Positions 42,849 through 51,782 of a DNA stretch of 64,000 nt are shown here, in pieces (the first letter of the stretch is position 1; each line of letters begins with the position of its first letter). A program made the position numbers and the translations under genes. Below the pieces are notes generated by a model. It made no database searches. It saw nothing but the letters and a program-made list of their open reading frames with translations, and was not told where the DNA came from. Source of the DNA: Roseiarcus sp963753135 (GTDB taxonomy: Bacteria > Pseudomonadota > Alphaproteobacteria > Rhizobiales > Beijerinckiaceae); the NCBI GenBank assembly GCA_963753135.1, contig CAVWBA010000026.1, forward strand, positions 245,552-309,551. The letters run 5' to 3'.

Positions 42849-44084
42849 TCAGTAATTCAGAAGCTTCTTGCGGTCCGCGATCGTCGGGGTTGGCAGCCCG
42901 ATCGACCTCGTATCGAGAACGGGCCAGTCCGCCCACTTCCCAAGCGGCATCTCGGGGAATGCAATCGTTCCGCCCCACATGTGGGCCTTGGGCGTGTCGA
43001 TCGTCTCCCCAGTCAGAAGCGGCATGGGCAATTGCACCCATTTCGGCAGCTTGACCTTCCCGGAGTTCGCGTCGCCGGCGCCCAGCTCCTGCTTGAGAAC
43101 GGTGTGCCACATGAACTGCTTGAGCGCGACATCCATCTGGTGCCAAGGCTCATTGGAGAGGGTGTAGTCGAACGTGCCGTCCTTGAGCGCGGCGAGCATC
43201 GCCTTGTCGATGTCCTGCAAGACCACGACCACGTGCTTCGGATCGCCCTTTGGCGCCAGGCGCCCGACCGAGCGCAGGCCCTGGATGATTGCGCTGGCGT
43301 CCCCGAATTGCGGATAGACCGCCTGGATGTCCGGGTAGCGAGCAAACGCGTCCTGGATCGCCTTGATTTCAGCCTCCGGCTGGCCCGCAGTGTCGACCGA
43401 TTCGATGACTTGGATCGCCTTGTTGTCGCCGATGCCTTTCATCATGCCGTTGTGCCTGTCCTGGCAGATTGGCGCGGCGCGAATCCCCCAGATTTCGAGC
43501 ACGCGATACGGTTTCTCGGGCGTCGCGCCGGCGGCCTTCGCCTTCTCGGTGAAAATCTGGCCGATCTGTCCGTTCGCGTCCATTGCGTCGGCGATATAGC
43601 CAGCGAAGCCGGTCAGCTTGTCGGTCTTCGCCGGGATCACCCAGTCATAGACATCGATGCCAGCGGCGACCGCCTTGTCGATCGTCGCGGCCAGCGCGCC
43701 CGGATCCATGGGCTGCATGATGATCGCGTCATAGCCCTTGGTCGCGATCGCATCCTCGATGGAGTGTGCTTCCTTCTGGGCGTCGAACTCCGCCGAAACG
43801 AGAGTGAATTTGGCGCCGGCCTGCTCCAACTGATATTTTGCGAGGTTGGCTGCGACCACCTGATAATCGTCGCCCATCCAGACCGGGAGGTAGAGCACCC
43901 GGTACGGCGACCCATCCTTTTTCACCGCCATGCCCTTATACGGGTTCCAACTCACCCCGGCCGGGTCGATCAGCGGCTTGATGCGGGCCCACTCGGAATC
44001 GGAAATGCTCGCCGGCTTATCCTGCGCGAAAGCGGCGCCTGAAAGGCTCAGCAGACAGAGTCCTGTAAGAGCAATTTTAATCAT
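42849..44084 (-). CDS. Ribose-type ABC substrate-binding protein (system 1)
   Basis: This 411-residue periplasmic binding protein has a Sec signal (MIKIALTGLCLLSLSGAAFA) and a type-I sugar-binding fold. Landmarks are YRVLYLPVWMGDDYQVVAAN, GYDAIIMQPMDPGALAATID and a C-terminal half containing GIRAAPICQDRHNGMMKGIG. The start at 44084 follows GGAGAGGT. It is longer than typical RbsB (about 300 residues) and closer to the group with an N-terminal extension (SDSEWARIKPLIDPAGVSWN). The ligand is probably a polyol or sugar derivative, unassigned. Confidence 0.88.
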   Translation of the reverse strand: MIKIALTGLCLLSLSGAAFAQDKPASISDSEWARIKPLIDPAGVSWNPYKGMAVKKDGSPYRVLYLPVWMGDDYQVVAANLAKYQLEQAGAKFTLVSAEFDAQKEAHSIEDAIATKGYDAIIMQPMDPGALAATIDKAVAAGIDVYDWVIPAKTDKLTGFAGYIADAMDANGQIGQIFTEKAKAAGATPEKPYRVLEIWGIRAAPICQDRHNGMMKGIGDNKAIQVIESVDTAGQPEAEIKAIQDAFARYPDIQAVYPQFGDASAIIQGLRSVGRLAPKGDPKHVVVVLQDIDKAMLAALKDGTFDYTLSNEPWHQMDVALKQFMWHTVLKQELGAGDANSGKVKLPKWVQLPMPLLTGETIDTPKAHMWGGTIAFPEMPLGKWADWPVLDTRSIGLPTPTIADRKKLLNY

Positions 44085-44348
44085 CGACCTCTCCCTCCTC
44101 CCCAACCTGCGTTGGGTATGCTGACGTTCTCCTCCCACATCGCCCCGACCGATCGGGGCGGCGGATCTGAGCTCAAACAGTTGAAACCCGCTCCTGCCGG
44201 ACGCAAGCTCCAAACCGCCAGTCGCTCAAGGCATTCTGCAGAAATCATATACGTGTTGCCGGTCGCTGGCGCTTCTATCTCGGAACGCCAGCATCGCGGC
44301 GCGCGATGCGGTGTCTCGAAGATAAGACCCCGAGCGCGCACGCCGATC
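44085..44348. other. Gap between oxidoreductase and binding-protein genes
   Basis: It contains GCCCCGA/TCGGGGC, a perfect 7-bp stem with a CCGA loop around 44142-44159 in the leader of the binding-protein gene. It could separate expression of the two halves of the operon. No gene is seen. Confidence 0.4.
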
Positions 44349-45518
44349 TCATCCAACCGAGTCGACGCGCACCCAGCCATGATCGTCGATCGATTTCACG
44401 ACTGCGTCGACGACCTGCAGCGTCTTCCACCCGTCGTAGAAGTCGGTCTGCGGGCGCGCATTCGCCGCGATCGCCTGAATGAAATCGTTGAGCTGCAGGA
44501 TCTTCGTCTCCGTGTAGCCCAAACCATACCCCTGCACCGGCCAGAACGCTTCGCCGCAGGGGTGCATCGGCCCCATGACGATGGTGCGGAAACCCTCGCG
44601 GTCGACCGGATCGCCGCGGTCGTAATATTGCAACTCGTTCATGCGCAGCCAGTCGAAGTAGAGCGTGCCCTTCTCGCCGTGCAGTTCGAAGCCGAATGAG
44701 TTCTTCCGCCCAGCGCTGAAATGGGTCGCCTCAATGAAGCCGTAGGCGCCGCTCTCGAAGCGCATGATGAAGGCGGCGTTATCGTCGACGTCGACTGGAC
44801 CTTTCTTGAGGTTCGAGCCGACGACGGCGCCCGCAGGCGGAGCAAAGGCGGAAACGACCGTCCGCTCCTTGATGTAGGTGTCCGCGAGGCCGCAGACCTC
44901 AGAAATCTCGCCGACAAGAAAGCGGCCGAGATCGATGACGTGGCTGCCGATGTCGCCGAGCGAGCCCGTGCCGGCCAGCGCCTTCTGGAAGCGCCAGGTC
45001 AGCGGAATATCCGGATCCATAGGCCAGTCCGCCAGCCACCAGCCGCGGAAATCGTAGATGCGCCCTAACGTTCCATCGGCGACCATCTTCTTCGCGGTCT
45101 GCACCGCTGGGCAGAAGCGCCAATTGAACGCCGTCTGATGCCTGACGCCAGCCTTTTCGACGGCATCGTACATTTCCTTCGCCTCGCGCGCGTCCATCGC
45201 GAGCGGCTTTTCGCAGCAGATATGTTTGCCGGCAGCTGCGGCGGCGAGAACGATGTCCTTGTGCAGATTGTTGGGGACGAGGATGAGGATGACATCGACA
45301 TCCGGGTCTTCGACCGCGGCCTGCCAGCCTACGCCCCATCGGTCGTAGCCATAGCGGGCAGCATTATCGCTCGCGCTCTTTTCGTCGATATCAACCATCA
45401 GAGTCCGGCGCGGCATGGCCGCGGGCGGCCAGTACCACATCGGAATTTGCGCCAGGGCCGGGGCATACGCCTTGCCCATCAAACCGGAGCCGATTTGGGC
45501 GAACCTGAGTTCCTTCAC
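44349..45518 (-). CDS. Gfo/Idh/MocA-family oxidoreductase
   Basis: This 389-residue NAD(P)-dependent sugar or inositol dehydrogenase-like enzyme has the Rossmann motif RFAQIGSGLMGKAYAPAL, VILILVPNNLHKDIVLAAAA and the hallmark CEKPLAMDAREAKEM, where EKP holds the catalytic Lys. A C-terminal beta-sheet domain contains EATHFSAGRKNSFGFELHGE. The GTG at 45518 was chosen because an AGGAGG Shine-Dalgarno lies ten bases upstream and homology begins at VKELRFAQIG. It belongs to the operon with the Tm-1-like pair and the ribose-type importer and probably oxidises the imported compound. Confidence 0.9.
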   Translation of the reverse strand: MKELRFAQIGSGLMGKAYAPALAQIPMWYWPPAAMPRRTLMVDIDEKSASDNAARYGYDRWGVGWQAAVEDPDVDVILILVPNNLHKDIVLAAAAAGKHICCEKPLAMDAREAKEMYDAVEKAGVRHQTAFNWRFCPAVQTAKKMVADGTLGRIYDFRGWWLADWPMDPDIPLTWRFQKALAGTGSLGDIGSHVIDLGRFLVGEISEVCGLADTYIKERTVVSAFAPPAGAVVGSNLKKGPVDVDDNAAFIMRFESGAYGFIEATHFSAGRKNSFGFELHGEKGTLYFDWLRMNELQYYDRGDPVDREGFRTIVMGPMHPCGEAFWPVQGYGLGYTETKILQLNDFIQAIAANARPQTDFYDGWKTLQVVDAVVKSIDDHGWVRVDSVG

Positions 45519-45580
45519 CGAGTTTTGTCCTCCTGAAACGATGGATCCACGCGCGTCGCGCGTCCAACTCACTCAAATCT

Positions 45581-46435
45581 CTACGGCGACGACGGAGCCC
45601 TTCGGCCTTTAACGGCGAGCGCCTTGAACGCCTTCGTCGTCGACTCGATTGCGATCTCGACCGGCAGACGCTCCATACTCGACGCTCCGACGAAGCCTTC
45701 AACGTCCGTTCTTTCGAGAATGACGGCAAAGTCAGAGGGAACTGCGATCGGGCCGCCGTGACAGAGCGCGATGATCTCCCGGTTTTCCGTGCGCGCCGCG
45801 TCCACGATCTTCTGCGTCAGCTCCGCCGCCGCCTCGAGCGCAATCGCGTGCGGCTGTCCAACGGAACCTCCGACCGTGTTGCCCATATGCGCGACGACGC
45901 TGTCCGCGCCGGCCTTCGCCATCGCGGCCGCTTCATCGGGTGTGAAGACATAAGCGAGCGTGAACAGTCCAATTTCCCCCGCGATCTTGATCATGTCGAC
46001 CTCGCGCTGAAAGCCGAGACCGGAGGATTCGAGGCCGGCTCGCAGCTCACCTTCCACCCAGGCGATGGATGGAAAGTTGATGACGCCCGAGAAGCCGAGA
46101 TCGATCAGTTCGTGGAGAAAATGCGCCATCTCGCGGGTCGGATCGGCTGCAAAAACGCCCGCGATCACCGGAGTGTCGCGGGTGACCGGCAGAACCTCCC
46201 GCTCTCCCATTTCCTTGACGATGGCGTTGGCGTCGCCGATCGGCAGATAGCCACAGAGGGAGGAATAACCCGTCATCCGGTATCGTCCGGAATTGTAGAT
46301 AATGACCAGATCCGCCCCGCCCTTCTCGGCGAACTTCGCCGAAAGGCCGATGCCGGCGCCGGCCGCAATCACAGGGCGCCCCGCCGCACGCGTCTTCTTA
46401 AGGCGCGCGCGGACCTCCCCTCGGGAATATTTCAT
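45581..46435 (-). CDS. Phosphoenolpyruvate-hydrolase-family TIM-barrel protein (Tm-1 C-terminal-like)
   Basis: This is a 284-residue TIM-barrel protein of the family called phosphoenolpyruvate hydrolase-like, corresponding to the C-terminal part of plant Tm-1. Blocks seen are PVIAAGAGIGLSAKFAEKGG, LVIIYNSGRYRMTGYSSLCG, PVIAGVFAADPTREM, INFPSIAWVEGELRAGLE, DSVVAHMGNTVGGSVG and ALCHGGPIAVPSDFAVIL. The start MKYSRGEVRARL at 46435 lies 7 bases after the corrected stop of the upstream gene. The reaction is not established for this family. Encoded with its partner, an oxidoreductase and an importer, it is probably catabolic. Confidence 0.85.
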   Translation of the reverse strand: MKYSRGEVRARLKKTRAAGRPVIAAGAGIGLSAKFAEKGGADLVIIYNSGRYRMTGYSSLCGYLPIGDANAIVKEMGEREVLPVTRDTPVIAGVFAADPTREMAHFLHELIDLGFSGVINFPSIAWVEGELRAGLESSGLGFQREVDMIKIAGEIGLFTLAYVFTPDEAAAMAKAGADSVVAHMGNTVGGSVGQPHAIALEAAAELTQKIVDAARTENREIIALCHGGPIAVPSDFAVILERTDVEGFVGASSMERLPVEIAIESTTKAFKALAVKGRRAPSSP

Positions 46436-46442
46436 CGCCGCC

Positions 46443-47658
46443 TCACTTTCCAACGAGCGCAAGAAGGCGGTTCGCAGCCTCTGTCGCGAACGCATCACTG
46501 TTGATGTCGGCGTCCATCTCGACGAGCGTAACGTTGGGTGTGACGTTGGTCCGAAGCGCAGCGAACAGCGCTTCGTCGGCCTCCGCATCGTAGAATGGCT
46601 TGCCATCCATATCGATGGCGGAGACGCCTTTCTTCGGGAATCATCAGCACCGTCGGTCCTTTCGCCTTGCTGAGCTTCGCAGCGATGATACGACCCAGTT
46701 CCGCGTTCTCCTCGCGCGTGGTGCGCATAAGAGTGACGAGCGGATTGTGCGGATAAAGCTTGCGCTCGGCGTATTTCGACGGAATGGTCTCGCGTGCGCC
46801 GAAGTTGACCATGTCGAGCGCGCCGAGGGAGACGACCTGCGGCACGCCGGTCTCCCCCGCGGCCTCCAGCCGATTTGGCCCAGCGGTCAAGACCCCGCCC
46901 GCCAGTTCGTCCGCGAGCTCGGTTGTCGTCAGGTCGAGCACGCCGGCGACGAAGCCCGCGCGAATCAATTCCTCCATCGTGCGCCCGCCGCTGCCAACGG
47001 CGTGGAACACGAGCACTTCATAGCCAGCCTTCTCGAGGATTTCGCGCGCCTTGGTGACGCCCGCGGTCGTCACCCCGAACATTGTCGCAGCGATCATCGG
47101 CTTGGCGTCCGCGTTCTCCTCGTGCTCGATCTTAACCATCCCGGCGATGGCGCCCGCCGCGTTGGCGATGATCTTGGAGGAGAGGCGATTGACGCCTGCG
47201 ACATCAACGATCGAGGGCATCATGGCGATGTCCTTGACGCCGACATAGGCGCTGGTGTCGCCCGAGGCGACTGTCGAGACGATGAGCTTCGGCGCTCCGA
47301 CGGGCAACTGCTGCATGGCGATTGCGCCCAGCGTTGTGCCGCCGCCACCGCCCATGGCGATCGCGCCGTGAACACGTCCTTCGTCGTAAAGGCGCTTCAG
47401 GATGAGCGCCGCGCCTGCCGCCATGGCCGCGACCGCCTTGCCGCGGTCGTTAGCCGCCGCCAGCGCCGCCCGGTCGGCGCCCGCTTCCTTTGCGACCTCC
47501 GCCGCCGAAATGTCGGCCGGGAAGGGCGGTTCGCCGAATATGCCCACGTCGATCATCAGGGTTCCGACGGCCTGGCTCTCGATCTTTTGCTTGAGGAATG
47601 CGTATTCGGCAGCCTTTGTGTCCAATGCGCCAATGATGGCTACGACCTTGTTTGTCAT
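46443..47658 (-). CDS. Tm-1-like ATP-binding domain protein (UPF0261), one frameshift
   Basis: This protein of about 404 residues corresponds to the N-terminal part of plant Tm-1. It starts MTNKVVAIIGALDTKAAEYA at 47658 and contains HGAIAMGGGGGTTLGAIAMQ, KLIVSTVASGDTSAYVGVKD, ATMFGVTTAGVTKAREILEK and VFHAVGSGGRTMEELI, which are family hallmarks. At about 46640 one extra A breaks the frame after VLMIPE. Reading past it gives KGVSAIDMDGKPFYDAEADE and an end at 46443. Total length is 3n+1. In plants the two Tm-1 parts are fused and bind viral replicase; in bacteria they are separate and uncharacterised. Confidence 0.85.
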
Positions 47659-48355
47659 TGCGCCTTTTCCCACGCTTGGCTTGAGATCAGGCCGCTGAGC
47701 TTCGCCGAGGGGGCCTGCTGACGGACGTGATGTCCTGGAGGCTTGGATTTATTTCGAGGCGAGCAGCCGCCGCTCAACGGTCGCTCTCGGACTGCGAGAA
47801 ACTCGAGCCAGCCGGCTTGCCCCCGCCGCGCGGTTCGACCACGCTCCCTGAAAGGGCGGCCGAAAGCCCGCCGCACGCTGAGACGCAACATGAGGGCGTC
47901 GTTCGCCCGCATGGGGCGCCAATGAAGACCCGCCCTTGCGCCAGCCGATAATCGATGATGCATTCTTCCTCCAGCTCGCGCCTCTGATGGGTCGGTTACG
48001 GCGTATTCCTTCGGCCGCTTGCGTGACGCCTCCTGTATACAGGATCGCCGGCGCCGCATGCAATCATGCCTTCAATGTTTTTCTTTTATGCCGATGTGAT
48101 GTACGAGATCCAAAGGGACCGAGTGAGCGCCAAGCTCTCACAATCGTGTATCGGGTCGAGGCTTCGCGGAGACGGACTTCTTCGCAAAGAAGAGAAGTGA
48201 GCCGCAATGGAGGCAAATCGAACACGGGCGCCGCAACGCGGTTCTGCGCGAAGGCCCCTAATTCGCAGCCGCGCATGGACGACACGCGGTCAGCGGACAA
48301 ATCCACCTTCCAAGCGAATTTGAGACATGCGTTCGACGGTTGAGAAACGGGCTCC
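47659..48355. other. Divergent control region between Tm-1-like operon and GntR gene
   Basis: About 700 bases with no convincing gene on either strand. It contains a perfect 14-bp palindrome (48031-48044) overlapping a promoter-like sequence. On the minus strand TTGCAT, an 18-base spacer and TATACA (48063-48034) resemble -35 and -10 boxes reading toward the Tm-1-like operon. This would give a leader of about 370 bases, unusually long. Confidence 0.45.
48031..48044. promoter_or_regulatory. Palindromic GntR-type operator
   Basis: TCCTGTATACAGGA is a perfect 14-bp palindrome centred on GTATAC, a core common in operators of FCD-type GntR regulators. It overlaps the putative -10 box of the leftward promoter and lies between that operon and the GntR/FCD gene at 48356. 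Repression by that regulator is the simplest reading. Confidence 0.55.
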
Positions 48356-49081
48356 ATGACTCCCCCTAACGCCGCCCAGCGGTTGCGCGACGTCATTGAA
48401 GACGAAATCGCCCAGGGTGTGTTTCGGCCGGGCGATAGGCTGGACGAGCTCATGCTCGCGACACGCTACCGAGTTTCGCGCACCCCGGTAAGAGAAGCTC
48501 TCCAGCAGCTCGCCGCTTCCGGTCTGGTCGTTTCGCGGCCGCGGCGCGGAACGATTGTCGCGGCCCACTCGGCAGAGCAAGTCGTCGAGATGTTCGAGGT
48601 GATGGCCGAGCTTGAGGGCATGGCAGGAAGACTGGCCGCGCGACGGGCGAACGAAGAGGATCGCGATCGCCTGCTCAAGGCGCACGAATCCTGCCGGAGC
48701 GCCGTGGCTGCATCCGATCCGGACGGCTATTACTACCGCAATGAGATCTTCCATGACGCCATTTACCTCGGCAGCCACAATCAGTTCCTGCTTGAGCAAT
48801 GCGGCGCGTTGCGTCGGCGTCTGAAGCCTTATCGGCGTCTGCAGCTTCGTTTTCCTGGCAGGCTTGGGACTTCTTTTGCCGAGCACGAGTTTGTGGTGAG
48901 AGCGATCCTCGATTGCAATCCCACTGAAGCGCAGACGCTGCTCCGCAGCCACGTCATTGTTCAAGGCGATCGGTTCGCCGACCTGATCGCCTCGATCCGG
49001 CAACTTGGACGGCGCCCGGACGATCCGATCTCGAAGCCCCATGGGCGCTCTTCGCCAAACATTGCGACAACAGGTGAGTGA
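48356..49081 (+). CDS. GntR-family regulator, FCD (FadR/VanR) type
   Basis: This 241-residue regulator has an N-terminal winged helix (QRLRDVIEDEIAQGVFRPGD, LATRYRVSRTPVREALQQLA, VVSRPRRGTIVAA) and an all-helical FCD domain with metal-ligand-like FHDAIYLGSHNQFL and FAEHEFVVRAIL. It is divergent from the Tm-1-like/ribose-type operon and is probably its repressor, acting at the palindrome at 48031. Its stop overlaps the region just before the MetE-like gene, so the two are co-transcribed. Confidence 0.9.
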   Translation: MTPPNAAQRLRDVIEDEIAQGVFRPGDRLDELMLATRYRVSRTPVREALQQLAASGLVVSRPRRGTIVAAHSAEQVVEMFEVMAELEGMAGRLAARRANEEDRDRLLKAHESCRSAVAASDPDGYYYRNEIFHDAIYLGSHNQFLLEQCGALRRRLKPYRRLQLRFPGRLGTSFAEHEFVVRAILDCNPTEAQTLLRSHVIVQGDRFADLIASIRQLGRRPDDPISKPHGRSSPNIATTGE

Positions 49082-49083
49082 AC

Positions 49084-50229
49084 ATGCCCAATAGCGTCGA
49101 CCGCTTTCTGACCACCCATACTGGGAGCCTGCCGCGCCCGGACGATCTCATCCAGATGATGTATGCGAAAGAGGAGGGAAAGCCGATCGATAAGGACGCC
49201 CTCGCCGCGCGCATCAAGAGTTCAGTCGGCGAGGTCGTAGACCGTCAGCGAAAGGCCGGCATCGACATCGTCAACGACGGTGAGATGTCGAAGCCGAGTT
49301 ACGCAACTTACGTCAAAGACCGCTTGGCGGGCTTCGGCGGCGCAGGCAACAGTTTCGTCTATCAGGATCTCGCCGAGTTTCCGAGCATGGCCAAGCGCGT
49401 GTTCGGCGACCCCGGACGGTCGCGGCGCAAGACGCCGGCCTGCAACGGCCCAATCGCGGTCGCTGACCCCGACGCGGTGAGGCGTGACGTCGAGAACCTC
49501 AAGGCGGCGGTTGGCGAAGCGAATGGACAGCGACCATTCATGACGGCCGCCTCGCCAGGCGTTATCTCGCTCTTCTTTCACAACGACTATTATCCGAGCG
49601 AGACCGCCTATCTCGAGGCGATTTCAGCGGCGATGAAGCCTGAATACGAAGCGATCGTCGCGGCCGGCTTCGACCTTCAGATCGATTGTCCCGACCTCGC
49701 GATGGGCCGACACATCCAATACGCCAATCTCGAACTGAAGGAGTTTCGTAAGCGCGCCACGGAACATGTCGAGGCGCTCAACGCGGCGCTCGCCAACGTT
49801 CCCGCCGACCGGGTCCGCATGCATCTCTGTTGGGGCAACTATGAGGGTCCGCATCATTGCGATGTGCCGCTCGCCGACATCGTCGACGTCGTGCTCAAGG
49901 CCAAACCGATGGCGCTCTCCCTCGAAGCCGCCAATCCGCGCCACGCGCACGAGTATGCGGTGTTCGAGGCGACGAAGCTGCCGGACGGCAAGGTCCTGAT
50001 ACCAGGCGTGCTCGAATCGAAGTCCAACTTCATCGAGCATCCCGAGGTCATCGCCAACCGGATCAGCAATTACGCCAGGCTCGTCGGACGGGAGAACGTG
50101 ATCGCGGGAAGCGATTGCGGTTACGGAACCTGGGTCGGCCAGGCCGCCGTCGAACCGGACATCGTCTGGGCGAAATTCGCCGCGCTGGCCGAGGGCGCTC
50201 GCATCGCGAGCGAGCGGTTCTGGCGGTAG
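49084..50229 (+). CDS. MetE C-terminal-like (cobalamin-independent methionine synthase II family) protein
   Basis: This 381-residue TIM-barrel protein of the UROD/MetE-like superfamily contains LTTHTGSLPRPDDLIQMMYA, DIVNDGEMSKPSYATYV, VRMHLCWGNYEGPHHCDVPL (zinc-site His and Cys) and NVIAGSDCGYGTWVG (second Cys). It lacks the N-terminal half of true MetE, as stand-alone family members do. The ATG at 49084 has AGGTGAG six bases upstream; a GTG at 49078 is possible. Being coupled to the GntR regulator of a carbohydrate-type operon, it probably works on a small methylated or thiol substrate rather than homocysteine, but this is a guess. Confidence 0.85.
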   Translation: MPNSVDRFLTTHTGSLPRPDDLIQMMYAKEEGKPIDKDALAARIKSSVGEVVDRQRKAGIDIVNDGEMSKPSYATYVKDRLAGFGGAGNSFVYQDLAEFPSMAKRVFGDPGRSRRKTPACNGPIAVADPDAVRRDVENLKAAVGEANGQRPFMTAASPGVISLFFHNDYYPSETAYLEAISAAMKPEYEAIVAAGFDLQIDCPDLAMGRHIQYANLELKEFRKRATEHVEALNAALANVPADRVRMHLCWGNYEGPHHCDVPLADIVDVVLKAKPMALSLEAANPRHAHEYAVFEATKLPDGKVLIPGVLESKSNFIEHPEVIANRISNYARLVGRENVIAGSDCGYGTWVGQAAVEPDIVWAKFAALAEGARIASERFWR

Positions 50230-50427
50230 GTTTCCGCCTCCCCTCATCAAGCTCAAGGCAGCCGGCCGACGCGCTCACGGTGGCTGACACAGACTGCTGT
50301 TGGACTGAGGCGGCCGGAATAGCTCGGGCGACATTCTGTTGCGTAAAATCAGAAATTGGATTAGACTTGCCCGATGAACAATCCTGCGTTTCCGATGGCC
50401 CGAGACTGCGCGCTCCCGTCCCAGCGC

Positions 50428-50455
50428 TTCTCGCGCCACGGAAAAGGCGCGCGAA
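50428..50455. terminator. Stem-loop between convergent operons
   Basis: TTCTCGCGCC and GGCGCGCGAA form a 10-bp stem (one G-U pair when transcribed from the plus strand) with an 8-base loop rich in A. The loop supplies TTTT on the minus strand rather than after the stem. Between two convergent transcription units it may act as a bidirectional terminator, though the U-tract is poor. Confidence 0.35.
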
Positions 50456-50514
50456 ATATTCTTACGGCGAAAAGTTCCGCGTAACTCATTGAAAAGTCTC
50501 AGATTCGGACGAGA

Positions 50515-50544
50515 GAATCCAACGAAATCCAAGGAAATCCAACC
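50515..50544. repeat. Three tandem 10-bp repeats (AAATCCAANN)
   Basis: TCCAA recurs at 50518, 50528 and 50538 within a 10-bp unit close to AAATCCAASS. The period equals one helical turn, which places the units on one DNA face. Function unknown. Confidence 0.5.
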
Positions 50545-50716
50545 CTCACGAGCAGGGGCTTTCGCAACGAAACGGCCACGAGCCAAGAAAACCCAAACGG
50601 ATCGACCAGCCAATGTCGCGGCGCTCAGCCGAGAGTGAGCCAAACCGACTCCATCCAAATGCAAGGCGCTCCAATCGCGCCAAGCTTTCGCCCGGCGCAT
50701 CCGGGTGGGTCGCGGC

Positions 50717-51757
50717 TTACTTCGGCTCGGGCAGCCAGGGCGCGGTCGCAACATCAATGCGCGCGAGCGCCGGCATCTTCGCCTTCAGCTCCGCGAGGGT
50801 CTTGATGTCGTTCTTGTTGAGGTAGTCCTGGGTGATCAGGACAGGCTTGGCCTCGATGATATGACCCGGATCCTGACCGGCGACCGAAAGCGCGAGGGCG
50901 CGCAACGACAATTCGCCGATTGCATAAGCGTCGACGGCGGCGGTCGCTTTCCACGGGCTTCCGTCCTCACGCATCTCCTGGATGTCGGAGGTCGAAATGT
51001 CGATGCTGTAGATGCTGAGCTTGTCGGCGACGCCGGCCTCCGTCGCTCCCAGCTTCACGCCGCGCGCATATTCATCGAAGGGCGCGAAGACGACACGGAT
51101 ATCCGGATGGGAGCGCAACGCCGCCGAAGTCTGGTTGCTGACGGTCGCCGCGATTGTTGAATCGATAGCGCCCCAGCGCGCCTGTTCCTCAATGCCCGGG
51201 TTGTCCTTCTTGACCTTTTCCCAGATGTCGTTGCGCAGATCGGTCGGATTAAAGCCCGGCACATAGATATAACCCGCCTTGAATGAGCGACCGTTGTCCT
51301 TCAGCGCCTGTTCGAGGACGAGGCGCGCCATCTCGTGGTCGTTCTGCGAAATCTGCGGCACCTTCGGGTTGTCGACGCTCGTCTCCTTGATGACGACCTT
51401 GATCCCGGCGTCCAACGCCTTCTGGATCACGTCCTTCACCGCCTCCGGCGGCCCATGATCAATCAGAATGCCGTTGACGCCCAGGCTGATCGCCTGCTCG
51501 ATCTGCTCGCGCATCTCAGCCGCGTTCTGCTTGCCTTCGAAGACATGCAAATCGATGCCGGCAGCCTTGGCTTGCGCAACGACACCCGCCTCATAGGCCT
51601 CGAAATAGTCGCCGACGGTCAAATACATCACAAGCGCAAGCTTCATGCCGTCCTTGTCGAACGGCGCAGGGGCGCCAGGAATTCCCGCGGCAAGCGACGT
51701 GGCCGAGACCCCCGCTGCGAGCGCAATGCCCGCCAGCCAAGTTTTGATCCTTCCCAT
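50717..51757 (-). CDS. Ribose-type ABC substrate-binding protein (system 2)
   Basis: This 346-residue sugar-type periplasmic binding protein has a Sec signal (WLAGIALAAGVSATSLAAG), followed by MKLALVMYLTVGDYFEAYEA, EQAISLGVNGILIDHGPPEA and KAGYIYVPGFNPTDLRNDIW. The start MGRIKTWLAG at 51757 follows AAAGGGAGTG. It is the last gene of its operon, after the ATPase and permease. The order differs from system 1. The ligand is not identifiable. Confidence 0.88.
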   Translation of the reverse strand: MGRIKTWLAGIALAAGVSATSLAAGIPGAPAPFDKDGMKLALVMYLTVGDYFEAYEAGVVAQAKAAGIDLHVFEGKQNAAEMREQIEQAISLGVNGILIDHGPPEAVKDVIQKALDAGIKVVIKETSVDNPKVPQISQNDHEMARLVLEQALKDNGRSFKAGYIYVPGFNPTDLRNDIWEKVKKDNPGIEEQARWGAIDSTIAATVSNQTSAALRSHPDIRVVFAPFDEYARGVKLGATEAGVADKLSIYSIDISTSDIQEMREDGSPWKATAAVDAYAIGELSLRALALSVAGQDPGHIIEAKPVLITQDYLNKNDIKTLAELKAKMPALARIDVATAPWLPEPK

Positions 51758-51782
51758 GTTCCACTCCCTTTCCAATTTTCGG

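Larger units (their letters stand above)
50230..50716. other. Region between convergent genes, with hairpin and repeats
   Basis: No gene is supported in these 487 bases. It holds the stem-loop at 50428-50455 and the tandem 10-bp repeats at 50515-50544, listed separately. Confidence 0.5.

Noticed and set aside
50275..50757. 160-codon minus-strand frame after the MetE-like gene
   Set aside because: Overlaps the end of the binding-protein gene, has no start context, no domain and an Arg/Ser-rich random composition.
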